Source: Streptomyces longwoodensis
GTDB lineage: Bacteria; Actinomycetota; Actinomycetes; Streptomycetales; Streptomycetaceae
Length of the DNA: 64,000 nt
Assembly: GCF_001514125.1 (NCBI RefSeq)
Contig: NZ_KQ948550.1
Span: forward strand, 731,105-795,104
Reading direction: 5' to 3'
Positions 17,370 to 25,891 of this stretch are shown piece after piece. Both the position numbers and the translations under genes were made by a program. The notes under the pieces were generated by a model. It was not told the DNA's origin. It did no database searches and was given only the letters and a program-made list of their open reading frames with translations. Numbering within the stretch: the first letter of the stretch is position 1; every line of letters begins with the position of its first letter.

Positions 17370-18794
17370 GTGAGTCGACCCCGCATCGTGATCGTCGGCG
17401 CCGGCTTCGCCGGTTACCGCGCGGCCCGCACCCTGAGCCGTGCGGCGCGGGGCCGCGCCGACATCACCGTGCTGAACCCGACCGACTACTTCCTCTACCT
17501 GCCCCTCCTGCCCCAGGTGGCCGCCGGCATCCTCGAGCCCCGCCGGGTGACCGTCTCCCTCAGTGGCTCCCTGCGCGACGTCCGCCTCGTCCTCGGCGAG
17601 GCCGACCACGTCGACCTCGCCGCGCGCAGCGTGCACTACACCGATCCCGAGGGCGGGACCGGCACCCTCGCCTACGACCGGCTCGTGCTGGCCGCCGGCA
17701 GCGTCAACAAGCTGCTGCCCATCCCGGGGGTGGCCGAACACGCCCACGGGTTCCGCGGTCTGCCCGAGGCCCTGTACCTGCGCGACCACGTCACCCGCCA
17801 GATCGAGCTCGCGGCCTCCGGCGACGACCCCGCGACCTGCGCCGCCCGCTGCACCTTCGTGGTGGTGGGCGCCGGCTACACCGGTACCGAGGTCGCCGCC
17901 CAGGGGCAGCTGCTGACCGACGCGCTGGTGCGCAAGCACCCCCCGCGCCGGGGTGTCCGCCCCCGCTGGATGCTGCTGGACCTGGCCGGGCGCGTGCTGC
18001 CCGAGCTGGACCGGCGGCTGTCGGACACCGCGGACCGCGTGCTGCGCGGGCGGGGCGTCGAGGTGCGCACGGGGACCTCCGTGAAGGAGGCCACCCGTGA
18101 CGGGGTGCTGCTGACCGACGGGGAGTTCGTCGGCACCCGCACCCTGGTGTGGTGCGTGGGCGTACGGCCCGACCCGCTCGCCGAGTCGCTGGGTCTGCCC
18201 ATGGAGCGCGGCCGGCTGCTCGTCGAGCCCACGCTGCGGGTCCCGGGCCGGCCCGAGGTGTTCGCCTGCGGCGACGCCGCCGCGGTCCCCGACCTCGACG
18301 AGCCCGGCCAGTACACGCCGATGACCGCCCAGCACGCCTGGCGGCAGGGCAGGGTCGCCGGGCAGAACGTGGCCGCCTCGCTGACCGGAGGCGAGCTGCG
18401 GTCCTACCGGCACAGGGACCTGGGGTTCGTGGTGGACCTCGGCGGTGTCCAGGCCGCCGCCAACCCGCTCGGCGTGCCGCTGTCCGGCCCGCTGGCCGGC
18501 GCGGTCACCCGTGGCTACCACCTGGCGGCCATGCCCGGGAACCGGGTCCGCGTCGCCGCCGACTGGCTGCTGGACGCCGTACTGCCGCGCCAGGGCGTGC
18601 AGTTGGGCCTCGTCCGGTCCTGGTCCGTGCCCCTGGACACGGCATCCCCGGAGCAGCTGCGGATGCCGGACGAACCCGTCAGGAACCGGCCGGGTGGCGA
18701 CCCCGCCCACCAGCACCCCGGCACCGCGCCGGGCGCGCACCCCGCCCCCGGCCCGGTCGAACGTCCCGACATCCCCGCCGAAGGAGATCAGTAG
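17370..18794 (+). CDS. NDH-2-like FAD/NAD(P)-dependent oxidoreductase
   Basis: 474 residues; GTG 17370 has GGAGG nine bases upstream. Two Rossmann dinucleotide folds are visible: IVIVGAGFAGYRAARTL (5-21, FAD) and VVVGAGYTGTEVAAQ (about 168-182, NADH), then VFACGDAAAVPD, the FAD-binding GD motif. This is the architecture of single-subunit type II NADH dehydrogenase and related carotenoid-ring or sulfide-quinone enzymes; NDH-2 passes electrons from NADH to membrane quinones without pumping protons. The last 40 residues are a Pro/Gly-rich, His-containing tail not needed for the fold. The transketolase gene follows after 4 bp, so the two are probably co-transcribed. Confidence 0.86.
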   Translation: MSRPRIVIVGAGFAGYRAARTLSRAARGRADITVLNPTDYFLYLPLLPQVAAGILEPRRVTVSLSGSLRDVRLVLGEADHVDLAARSVHYTDPEGGTGTLAYDRLVLAAGSVNKLLPIPGVAEHAHGFRGLPEALYLRDHVTRQIELAASGDDPATCAARCTFVVVGAGYTGTEVAAQGQLLTDALVRKHPPRRGVRPRWMLLDLAGRVLPELDRRLSDTADRVLRGRGVEVRTGTSVKEATRDGVLLTDGEFVGTRTLVWCVGVRPDPLAESLGLPMERGRLLVEPTLRVPGRPEVFACGDAAAVPDLDEPGQYTPMTAQHAWRQGRVAGQNVAASLTGGELRSYRHRDLGFVVDLGGVQAAANPLGVPLSGPLAGAVTRGYHLAAMPGNRVRVAADWLLDAVLPRQGVQLGLVRSWSVPLDTASPEQLRMPDEPVRNRPGGDPAHQHPGTAPGAHPAPGPVERPDIPAEGDQ

Positions 18795-18798
18795 ATCC

Positions 18799-20649
18799 AT
18801 GGACAGCGCCGAACTCGCCGATCTCGGGCAGCAGTTGCGCGTCGACGGCATCCGGGCCTCGGCCGCCGCGGGCTCCGGGCACCCGACCTCCTCGATGTCC
18901 GCCGCCGACCTGATGGCGGTCCTGCTCGCGCACCACCTCCACTACGACTTCGACCGCCCCGCCCACCCCGCCAACGACCGCTTCGTGCTGTCCAAGGGAC
19001 ACGCCTCGCCGCTGCTGTACGCGGCCTACAAGGCGGCCGGCGCCATCGACGACGACGAACTGCTGACCTTCCGCACGCTGGGCAGCCGCCTGGAGGGCCA
19101 CTCCACCCCGCGGCGGCTGCCGTGGGTCGAGACGGCCACCGGCTCCCTCGGCCAGGGCCTTCCCGTCGGGGTCGGCATCGCGCTGTCCGGGAAGCGGCTG
19201 GAGAGCTCCGCCTACCGGGTGTGGGTGCTGTGCGGCGACAGCGAGCTGGCCGAGGGGTCGGTCTGGGAGGCCGCCGAGCACGCGTCGTACGAGAACCTCG
19301 ACAACCTCACCGCGATCGTGGACGTCAATCGGCTCGGGCAGCGCGGTCCGACCCGGCACGGCCACGACCTCGACGCCTACGCCCGGCGCTTCCGGGCCTT
19401 CGGGTGGCACACCATCGAGATCGACGGGCACGACGTCGACGCGATCGACCGCGCCTACGGGGAGGCCCGCTCCACCCTCGGCCAGCCCAGCGTGATCCTC
19501 GCCCGCACCCTCAAGGGCAAGGGCGTCGCCGACGTCGAGGACCGCGAGGGCCTGCACGGCAAGCCGCTGGAGAACGCCGACGACGCGATCGAGGAGCTGG
19601 GCGGCGTGCGCGACCTGCGCGTGCAGGTCCACACCCCGGACGTCGACCGGGTGCTGCACTCCGTCCCGGGCGGCCCGCTCGACCTGCCGCGCTGGGAGCA
19701 GGGCGAGAAGGCCGCCACGCGGGACGCGTTCGGCAAGGCGCTGGCCGCGCTCGGCACCGCCCGCGGCGACGTGGTCGCCCTCGACGGCGAGGTCGGCGAC
19801 TCCACCCGGACCGAGCTCTTCGCCAAGGAGCACCCCGAGCGCTACGTCGAGTGCTACATCGCCGAGCAGCAGCTGGTCGCGGCCGCCGTCGGGCTTGCCG
19901 CGCGGGGCTGGGTGCCGTACGCCGCCACCTTCGCCGCGTTCCTCACCCGCGCCCACGACGTCATCCGCATGGCGGCCGTCAGCGGCTCCGGGATCAACCT
20001 CGTCGGCTCCCACGCGGGCGTGGCGATCGGCCGGGACGGGCCCTCCCAGATGGGCCTGGAGGACCTGGCGATGATGCGGTCCGTGCACGGCTCGACCGTG
20101 CTGTACCCGTGCGACGCCCACCAGACCGCCCGGCTCGTCGCCACCATGGCCGGTCTCGACGGCGTCCGCTACCTGCGCACCTCGCGGGGCGAGGGACCGG
20201 TGATCTACGGCCCGGACGAGGAGTTCCCGGTCGGCGGCAGCAAGGTGCTGCGCTCCAGGGGCCGGGACGACCGGCTGACGATCGTCACGGCCGGCGTGAC
20301 CGTGCCCGAGGCGCTGGCCGCCGCCGACGCCCTGGACGCGCAGGGCATCCCGGTGCGCGTGATCGACCTGTACTCGGTCAAGCCCGTCGACCGCGACACC
20401 CTGCGCCGGGCCGCCGAGGAAACGGGCTGCTTGCTGACGGTGGAGGACCACCGTCCCGAGGGCGGTCTCGGCGACGCCGTGCTCGACGCCTTCGTCGACG
20501 GCCGCCCGGTGCCCCGCCTGGTGCGCCTCGCGGTCACCACCATGCCGGGCTCCGCGTCCCCGCAGGAGCAGCTGCACGTCGCGGGCATCGACGCCGAGTC
20601 GATCGCCGCCGCCGTCCGGCTGCTGGTGGAACAGGCGATCACGCCGTGA
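18799..20649 (+). CDS. tkt: Transketolase (undivided, 616 residues)
   Basis: Thiamine-diphosphate enzyme of the pentose phosphate pathway that moves two-carbon units between sugar phosphates. Landmarks are present: the substrate-phosphate region SGHPTSSMSAADL, SKGHASPLLYA, GSLGQGLPVGVGIALSGK, and the TDP motif GDSELAEGSVWEAA with downstream N (about 146-180). The second (Pyr) domain follows with GEVGDSTRTELFAKEHP and the conserved IAEQQLVAAAVGLAARG. At 616 residues it is shorter than the usual ~680-residue TktA, matching the 'short' transketolase/DXS-like family in actinobacteria. It sits between an NDH-2-like gene and a DNA-repair polymerase gene; the GTGA overlap at its end couples it to the latter. 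Confidence 0.9.
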   Translation: MDSAELADLGQQLRVDGIRASAAAGSGHPTSSMSAADLMAVLLAHHLHYDFDRPAHPANDRFVLSKGHASPLLYAAYKAAGAIDDDELLTFRTLGSRLEGHSTPRRLPWVETATGSLGQGLPVGVGIALSGKRLESSAYRVWVLCGDSELAEGSVWEAAEHASYENLDNLTAIVDVNRLGQRGPTRHGHDLDAYARRFRAFGWHTIEIDGHDVDAIDRAYGEARSTLGQPSVILARTLKGKGVADVEDREGLHGKPLENADDAIEELGGVRDLRVQVHTPDVDRVLHSVPGGPLDLPRWEQGEKAATRDAFGKALAALGTARGDVVALDGEVGDSTRTELFAKEHPERYVECYIAEQQLVAAAVGLAARGWVPYAATFAAFLTRAHDVIRMAAVSGSGINLVGSHAGVAIGRDGPSQMGLEDLAMMRSVHGSTVLYPCDAHQTARLVATMAGLDGVRYLRTSRGEGPVIYGPDEEFPVGGSKVLRSRGRDDRLTIVTAGVTVPEALAAADALDAQGIPVRVIDLYSVKPVDRDTLRRAAEETGCLLTVEDHRPEGGLGDAVLDAFVDGRPVPRLVRLAVTTMPGSASPQEQLHVAGIDAESIAAAVRLLVEQAITP

Positions 20650-21572
20650 GCGGCGATGCCGAGCTGACGGTGCGCGCGGGCCGGCGCAGCGTCCAGGTGC
20701 GGCGGGCGGACAAGGTGCTGTTCCCCGCCGAGGGCTCCGCCCCCGCGTACACCAAGGGCGACCTGGCCGCGTACTACCGCTCCGTCGCCGCGTTCATGGT
20801 GCCGCACCTGCGCGGCCGTCCCCTGATGCTGGAGCGCCACCCGGACGGGGTGGGCGGCCCCCGGTTCATGCAGAAGAACACCCCCGAGCACTATCCCGAC
20901 TGGATCACCCGGGCCGAGGTCGCCAAGGAGGACGGCACCGTCCGCCACACCGTCTGCGACGACGCCGCCACCTTGGTGTACCTCGCCGACCAGGCGTGCC
21001 TCACCGTGCACCGGTGGCTCTCGCGGACCGGTGACCTCGACCGGCCCGACCTGATGGTGTTCGACCTCGACCCAGGCGAGGACGACTTCAGGACGGTGTG
21101 CCGGGCCGCCCGGTGGGTGGGGGAGCTGCTGGACGAGCTGCGGCTGCCCTCCGGGCTGATGACCACCGGCTCGCGCGGGCTGCACGTCGTGGTCCCGCTC
21201 AACGGCCGCCACGACTTCGACGAGGTGCGCTCCTTCGCCCGGGACGCCGCCGAGCTGCTCGCCGCCGAGCACCCGGACGACCTCACCACGGCCGCCCGCA
21301 AGAAGGACCGCGGCACCCGCCTCTACCTGGACGTGCAGCGCAACGGCTACGCCCAGACCGCGGTCGCCCCGTTCACCGTGCGGGCCCTCCCCGGCGCGCC
21401 CGTGGCGGTCCCCGTCGGGTGGGACCAGCTGGACGATCCGGAGCTGGGCCCGCGCCGCTGGACCATCGCGGACGCGGCCGAGCAGGGCCGGAAGAATCCC
21501 TGGTCAGGGCTGCTGGGCCGGGGCCGGGCGCTGGGACCCGCCCGGCGTCGCCTCGATGCACTACGTGGCTGA
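20646..21572 (+). CDS. LigD-type polymerase/primase domain protein (standalone PolDom)
   Basis: 308 residues matching the archaeo-eukaryotic primase-like polymerase domain of bacterial LigD, used in non-homologous end joining to fill gaps with ribonucleotides. The catalytic aspartates lie in VFDLDPGEDDF (about 137-147), followed by TTGSRGLHVVVPL and the conserved TRLYLDVQRNGYAQT. There is no ligase or nuclease domain. GTG 20646 overlaps the transketolase stop by 4 bp, so it is probably translated from the same message. Ku and the ligase are not in this window. Confidence 0.88.
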   Translation: MSGDAELTVRAGRRSVQVRRADKVLFPAEGSAPAYTKGDLAAYYRSVAAFMVPHLRGRPLMLERHPDGVGGPRFMQKNTPEHYPDWITRAEVAKEDGTVRHTVCDDAATLVYLADQACLTVHRWLSRTGDLDRPDLMVFDLDPGEDDFRTVCRAARWVGELLDELRLPSGLMTTGSRGLHVVVPLNGRHDFDEVRSFARDAAELLAAEHPDDLTTAARKKDRGTRLYLDVQRNGYAQTAVAPFTVRALPGAPVAVPVGWDQLDDPELGPRRWTIADAAEQGRKNPWSGLLGRGRALGPARRRLDALRG

Positions 21573-21632
21573 TACATGTTGTTGTGGAGGTTTGGCCAAG
21601 ACATGCGCGGCCACACGGAGTTCGAGGTGGCC

Positions 21633-21980
21633 ATGTCGAACACAAACAACACATCACAGCCGCAGGAAGCACGAGATGAACACCCCGATCACGAGCACAG
21701 TGCGGCGGACAGCCGGATGACCCCGCTGGAGGTCCTGCGCCAGGCGCGCGCCCAGCTGGCGGAGCTCACCGGAATGGTCGCCGAGAACGTGTCGTCCTTC
21801 GAGCAGACGGAGGACGGCTGGCAACTGGAGATCGAGGTCCTCGAGCTGTCGCGCGTGCCCGACACCATGAGCCTGATGGCGAGCTACGAAGTCCAACTCG
21901 ACCCCGAGGGACAGCTCACCGGCTACCGGCGCGTGCGGCGCTACGAGCGGGGGCGCTCCGACGCCCACCGGCGGGGCTGA
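21633..21980 (+). CDS. gvpO: Gas vesicle protein GvpO
   Basis: 115 residues from ATG 21633; an upstream in-frame ATG at 21603 with GGAGG at 21586 is an alternative giving ten more residues. The C-terminal part is the GvpO domain (MTPLEVLRQARAQLAELTG, SSFEQTEDGWQLEIEVLELSRVPDTMSLMASYEVQLD). The N-terminus is a Gln/His/Glu-rich linker. GvpO is required for gas-vesicle formation in haloarchaea, probably as a chaperone-like regulator. First gene of the Streptomyces gvp operon, 60 bp after the polymerase gene. A promoter is not obvious in that gap, so the operon may be read through from upstream or use a weak promoter there. Confidence 0.85.
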   Translation: MSNTNNTSQPQEARDEHPDHEHSAADSRMTPLEVLRQARAQLAELTGMVAENVSSFEQTEDGWQLEIEVLELSRVPDTMSLMASYEVQLDPEGQLTGYRRVRRYERGRSDAHRRG

Positions 21981-22063
21981 CAGCACCGGCGCCCAGCAGG
22001 CGCGCCGGCACACCCCGTGACCAGACGACACGCAACGACACGAGACAAGGAGGCACGGTCGGC

Positions 22064-22501
22064 ATGTCCGTTGTCCCGGCACAGCAGACCGGCGGCGGAG
22101 GCGGCAGCAGCGGCCTCTACGACGTACTGGAACTCGTCCTGGACCGAGGACTCGTCATCGACGCGTTCGTGAGGGTCTCCCTGGTCGGCATCGAGATCCT
22201 GAAGATCGACGTACGCGTCGTCGTCGCCAGCGTCGACACCTACCTGCGCTTCGCCGAGGCGTGCAACCGGCTCGACCTGGAGGCCGGGCCGCGCAAGAGC
22301 CCGGGCCTGCCGGAGATCGTCGGCGAGGTGACCGAATCCGGCGCCCGCGGCAAGTCCAAGGGCGCCCTGTCGGGTGCGGCGCAGACCGTGTCCGACGCCT
22401 TCAAGCAGGCCCGCGACGATGGCTCCGAGGAGGAGCAGCCCGCGCGGCGTCCGCGCAAGACCGCGACCGCGCGGCGCAAGAGGACAGAGGAGCAGGAGTG
22501 A
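22064..22501 (+). CDS. gvpA: Gas vesicle structural protein GvpA
   Basis: 145 residues. The first 70 carry the GvpA core, SGLYDVLELVLDRGLVIDAFVRVSLVGIEILKIDVRVVVASVDTYLRFAEACNRLDL, with the amphipathic helix-strand-strand-helix that builds the gas-permeable ribbed wall. The remaining 75 residues are a hydrophilic tail, ending in a basic segment ARRPRKTATARRKR, absent from cyanobacterial and haloarchaeal GvpA but usual in Streptomyces. AAGGAGG stands at 22048-22054. The structural copy number is one here, with GvpJ and GvpS as related minor proteins. Whether Streptomyces makes true vesicles is unsettled. Confidence 0.88.
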   Translation: MSVVPAQQTGGGGGSSGLYDVLELVLDRGLVIDAFVRVSLVGIEILKIDVRVVVASVDTYLRFAEACNRLDLEAGPRKSPGLPEIVGEVTESGARGKSKGALSGAAQTVSDAFKQARDDGSEEEQPARRPRKTATARRKRTEEQE

Positions 22502-22526
22502 GCCGCAAGGAGGAGCAGGAGTGAGC
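22487..22526 (+). repeat. 17-bp direct repeat across the gvpA stop / gvpF start
   Basis: Identical 17-base copies at 22487-22503 and 22510-22526, offset by 23 bp. The first covers the last gvpA codons and its TGA; the second covers the ribosome site and the GTG start of gvpF. In the first copy the GTGA at 22498-22501 would open a nine-codon frame (VSRKEEQE then stop). It looks like a small tandem duplication that separated two formerly overlapping genes. Confidence 0.8.
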
Positions 22527-23294
22527 ACGTACGTCTACGGGATCACCGCGCGCTCGCACACCGCGGTACCCGACGGCACCACGGGTGTCGGGGAACCGCC
22601 CGAGCCCATCCGGATCCTGACGGAGGGCGAGCTCGCGGCGATCGTCAGCGACTCCCCGGAGGGGCTGCGGCCCAAGCGCAGGGACCTGCTCGCCCACCAG
22701 AACGTCCTCGCCCAGGCGGAGGCGTCCGGGTGCGTGCTGCCGATGCGCTTCGGCAGCGTCGCCCCCGACGACGCGTCCGTGACCGGGGTGCTGGCCGAGC
22801 GGGCCGAGCACTACCTGGAGCGGCTGCGCGCCCTGGACGGCAAGGTCGAGTACAACATTAAGGCGACCCACGTCGAAGAGGCCGTCCTGCACCACGTGAT
22901 GGCCACCAACGCCGAGGTGAGGTCCCTCGCCGAGGCCAACCGCAAGGCCGGTGGCGGCAGCTACGAGCAGAAGATCCAGCTCGGCGAGATGGTCGCCTCC
23001 GCCGTCAAGGCACAGGAGGCCGAGGACGCGGCGGCGGTCCAGCAGGCGCTGGAACCGGTCGCGGCGGCGGTCGCCACGGGCCCCGAGTCCACCGGCTGGC
23101 TGGCCAACGTGTCCTTCCTCGTCGCGCGGGACTCCGCCCAGGAGTTCCTGGCCGCCGTGGAGGCGCTGCGCAGCAGCCACCCCCACCTGGAGGTGCGGGC
23201 CAACGGTCCGCTGCCGCCGTACAGCTTCGTCGAGCCCGGCCCCGCCGAGCCCGCCGAGCAGGCCGGTCAGCCCGAGGCCGCGGCCCAGGAGTGA
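22521..23294 (+). CDS. gvpF: Gas vesicle protein GvpF (GvpF/GvpL family)
   Basis: 257 residues; GTG 22521 has AAGGAGG at 22508. The GvpL/F fold is recognisable: STYVYGITARSHTAVPDG, the LLAHQNVLAQAEASGCVLPMRFGSV segment with its conserved Pro-Met-Arg, and the ending FLAAVEALRSSHPHLEVRANGPLPPYSFV. GvpF is a minor component that interacts with the GvpA protein and with GvpL in nucleating assembly. The C-terminal tail is acidic and Gln-rich. It is separated from gvpA by the small duplication noted above and precedes gvpG by 41 bp. Confidence 0.88.
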   Translation: MSTYVYGITARSHTAVPDGTTGVGEPPEPIRILTEGELAAIVSDSPEGLRPKRRDLLAHQNVLAQAEASGCVLPMRFGSVAPDDASVTGVLAERAEHYLERLRALDGKVEYNIKATHVEEAVLHHVMATNAEVRSLAEANRKAGGGSYEQKIQLGEMVASAVKAQEAEDAAAVQQALEPVAAAVATGPESTGWLANVSFLVARDSAQEFLAAVEALRSSHPHLEVRANGPLPPYSFVEPGPAEPAEQAGQPEAAAQE

Positions 23295-23335
23295 GACACC
23301 GCAATCCGTGACGAGCAGCGAGAGGGGCGAGACAG

Positions 23336-23599
23336 GTGGGACTCATCAGCGAGGTGTTGATGCTGCCGTTCGCCCCGGTGCGCGGCAGCGCATGGGTGAT
23401 GGAACAGGTGCTCCGTGAGGCGGAGCGGATCTACTACGACCCCTCCGCCATCCGGGCCGAGCTGGCCCGTCTGGAGGAGCGACTGGAGGCTGGGGAGATC
23501 ACCGAGGAGGAGTTCGACAGCCAGGAGGACGAACTCCTCGACCGGCTCGAGGCGGCCATGCGCCGGGGCACGCAAACGGACGACGGGACGGCACGATGA
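23336..23599 (+). CDS. gvpG: Gas vesicle protein GvpG
   Basis: 87 residues, mostly helical, with the family core MGLISEVLMLPFAPVRGSAWVMEQVLREAERIYYDPSAIRAELARLEERL, EAGEITEEEFDSQEDELLDRL. GvpG is an assembly factor in haloarchaea and cyanobacteria. GTG 23336 follows GAGAGGGGCGAGACAG. It overlaps gvpY by 4 bp. Confidence 0.85.
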   Translation: MGLISEVLMLPFAPVRGSAWVMEQVLREAERIYYDPSAIRAELARLEERLEAGEITEEEFDSQEDELLDRLEAAMRRGTQTDDGTAR

Positions 23600-24279
23600 A
23601 CCGAACTGGACTGGGCCTCGCAGTAGGGGCCGGCTACATGCTGGGACGGACGAAGAAACTGAAGCTGGCCATCGCGGTGGGCAGCATCGTGGCGGGCAAG
23701 AAGCTCAAGCTCAGCCCGAAGGCCATCGGGGACCTGCTGTCCCAGCAGCTGAAGGACAACCCGCAGTTCAAGGAGCTCGGCGACACGCTGCGCCAGGACC
23801 TGCGCGGAGCCGGCAAGGCGGCTTCCGGCGCGATGCTGGAGCGGCAGCTGTCCGGCCTCGCCGACCGGCTGCACGGCCGTACGGTCCAGATGCGTGAGGA
23901 GATGGCCGGCGGCGGGCGGTCCGACGACGAGGACGAGGCCGAGGACCGGGACGACCGCGAGGACGACGACCTCGAGCCCGAGGACGCCGAGGACGAGGGC
24001 CGCTCCGAGGACGAGGACCACGAGGAGGACGACTCCGAGGACGAGGCGGACGAGGAGGACGAGGAGGACGACGAGGACGGGGACGACCGGGCCGAGGCGT
24101 CGCGCAAGCCGCCGGCGAAGAAGGCCCCCGCCAAGAAGGCGCCCGCGAAGAAGGCCGCCAAGAAGGCTCCGGTGAAGCGGGCCGCCACACAGAAGACGGC
24201 GACCAAGAAGACGCCGGCCCGTAAGACCGCCGCCAAGACGGCGTCCCGCGGCCGGTCGGCTGGAGGTGGCGACCGATGA
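23596..24279 (+). CDS. gvpY: GvpY-like gas vesicle accessory protein with acidic and lysine-rich tails
   Basis: 227 residues. The first 105 (GLAVGAGYMLGRTKKLKLAI through MLERQLSGLADRLHGR) are a helical domain also found in other actinobacterial gvp operons. Then comes an acidic run of Asp/Glu (about 110-170), and a Lys/Ala/Pro tail at 173-215 (KAPAKKAPAKKAAKKAPVKR) that resembles histone-H1-like actinobacterial proteins. Such mixed tails are low complexity and probably disordered. The role is unknown; positions next to gvpG and gvpZ support gas-vesicle involvement. Overlaps gvpG and gvpZ by 4 bp each. Confidence 0.75.
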   Translation: MNRTGLGLAVGAGYMLGRTKKLKLAIAVGSIVAGKKLKLSPKAIGDLLSQQLKDNPQFKELGDTLRQDLRGAGKAASGAMLERQLSGLADRLHGRTVQMREEMAGGGRSDDEDEAEDRDDREDDDLEPEDAEDEGRSEDEDHEEDDSEDEADEEDEEDDEDGDDRAEASRKPPAKKAPAKKAPAKKAAKKAPVKRAATQKTATKKTPARKTAAKTASRGRSAGGGDR

Positions 24280-25556
24280 CCGAGACCCTGGGATCAGCGA
24301 CCGACTCGGCGAAGTCGGCGAGCAAGTCCGCGACGGACTCCGAGCAGTCCGCCAATCCGCTGAGCGCGGTGGCGCACAGCGACGCCGCCGAGCGCCTGAA
24401 GGAAGAGGCGCAGGCGTACCTCACCGCGAAGGCCGAACGCCTGCTGACGGGGGTGGGCCGCAAGCTCGGCGAGACCACGGGCAAGCTGAACGACATCGCC
24501 GAGGGCAACAGCCCGGGCTTCGCCAAGCTGGCCCTCGACGGCGGCCGCAAGATCGCCGAGGGCAAGGGCCCGCTGCGCACCGCCCTGGAACTCGGCGGCT
24601 CCCGCGTCAAGGACAAGGTCACCGGCGCCTTCAAGAGCCTCGGCGGCAAGGGCAAGGGCAAGGGTGGGGCCGGCAACAAGCCCACCGTGATCATGGAGTA
24701 CATCGACGTCGGGGTGCCCCTGCGCACGGCGTACGACCAGTGGACGCGCTACCAGGACTTCGGCACCTTCGCCAAGGGCGTCAAGAGCGCGAACCGCGCC
24801 GACGACACCCACTCCGACTGGCAGGCGAAGATCTGGTGGTCCAGCCGCAGCTGGAAGGCGACCACGACCGAGCAGATCCCCGACCAGAAGATCGCCTGGA
24901 CGTCCGAGGGCGCCAAGGGCTCCACCAAGGGCGTCGTCACCTTCCACTCCCTCGGTGACAACCTGACCCGGGTGCTGCTCGTGATCGAGTACTACCCCTC
25001 GGGCTTCTTCGAGAAGACGGGCAACATCTGGCGCGCCCAGGGCCGCCGCGCCCGTCTCGACCTCAAGCACTTCGCGCGCTTCGTCACCCTCAAGGGCGAG
25101 GCCCAGGAGGGCTGGCGCGGCGAGATCCGCGACGGCGAAGTGGTCCGCAGCCACGACGACGTCGTGGCGGAGGAGGAAGAGGAGAACGAGGAGAACGAGG
25201 AGAACGGGGAGGACGAAGAGGCCGAGGCGAACGGCGAGCAGGACGAGGACGCCGAGTACGCCGAGGACGGCGAGGACGGCGAGGACGAGGACGCCGAGGC
25301 GGAGTACGACGAGGACGCCGAGGGCTCCGAGGAGGGCGCCGAGGACGGCGAGGAGGACGCCGAGGCCGAGTACGACGAGGAGGCCGAGGGCGAGGAGGAG
25401 CCCGAGGACGACGCCGAGTACGCCGAGGACGACACCGCGGCCGAGGACGACGCCGAGTACGACGAGGAACCCGAGGGCGAGGAAGAGGCCGAGGGCGAGT
25501 ACGAGGCCGAGGAGGAGCCGGAGGAGGAGCCCGCCAAGGAGGGGAGTCGGCGATGA
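24276..25556 (+). CDS. gvpZ: GvpZ-like SRPBCC protein with long acidic tail
   Basis: 426 residues. Residues 1-130 are helical and hydrophilic; 135-275 form an SRPBCC/polyketide-cyclase-like domain (VIMEYIDVGVPLRTAYDQWTRYQDFGTFAKGV, ending DLKHFARFV); and residues about 290-420 are almost entirely Glu, Asp, Ala, Gly and Tyr. The tail is so repetitive that it must be disordered and strongly negative. The SRPBCC part could bind a lipid or protein partner during vesicle assembly. The gene is tightly coupled to neighbours (4-bp overlaps). Specific function unknown. Confidence 0.78.
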   Translation: MTETLGSATDSAKSASKSATDSEQSANPLSAVAHSDAAERLKEEAQAYLTAKAERLLTGVGRKLGETTGKLNDIAEGNSPGFAKLALDGGRKIAEGKGPLRTALELGGSRVKDKVTGAFKSLGGKGKGKGGAGNKPTVIMEYIDVGVPLRTAYDQWTRYQDFGTFAKGVKSANRADDTHSDWQAKIWWSSRSWKATTTEQIPDQKIAWTSEGAKGSTKGVVTFHSLGDNLTRVLLVIEYYPSGFFEKTGNIWRAQGRRARLDLKHFARFVTLKGEAQEGWRGEIRDGEVVRSHDDVVAEEEEENEENEENGEDEEAEANGEQDEDAEYAEDGEDGEDEDAEAEYDEDAEGSEEGAEDGEEDAEAEYDEEAEGEEEPEDDAEYAEDDTAAEDDAEYDEEPEGEEEAEGEYEAEEEPEEEPAKEGSRR

Positions 25557-25891
25557 CGACGGCCTCCCGACTGCCCGATCCGTACGGATCGGGCGGCGGC
25601 GCCAACCTCGCGGACATCCTCGAGCGCGTCCTCGACAAGGGGATCGTGATCGCGGGTGACATCCGGATCAACCTGCTCGACATCGAACTGCTCACCATCA
25701 AGCTCCGCCTGATCGTCGCCTCGGTGGACAAGGCCAAGGAGATGGGGATCGACTGGTGGGAGTCCGACCCGTCGTTGTCCTCCGGTGCCCGCCGCGACGA
25801 GCTCGCCCGTGAGAACGCCGAACTGCGGGAGCGGCTGGCCCGGCTCGAACAGCTGGAGCCGGGCCGCGCCCGCGAGGAGGAGGCCCCATGA
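25553..25891 (+). CDS. gvpJ: Gas vesicle protein GvpJ (GvpA-like minor wall protein)
   Basis: 112 residues. The core ANLADILERVLDKGIVIAGDIRINLLDIELLTIKLRLIVASVDKAKEMG is homologous to GvpA, but the residues around the second strand differ and the C-terminus is a short charged helix (RENAELRERLARLEQLEPGR). GvpJ and GvpM are minor conical-tip or nucleation proteins. Overlaps gvpZ and gvpL by 4 bp. Confidence 0.87.
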   Translation: MTTASRLPDPYGSGGGANLADILERVLDKGIVIAGDIRINLLDIELLTIKLRLIVASVDKAKEMGIDWWESDPSLSSGARRDELARENAELRERLARLEQLEPGRAREEEAP

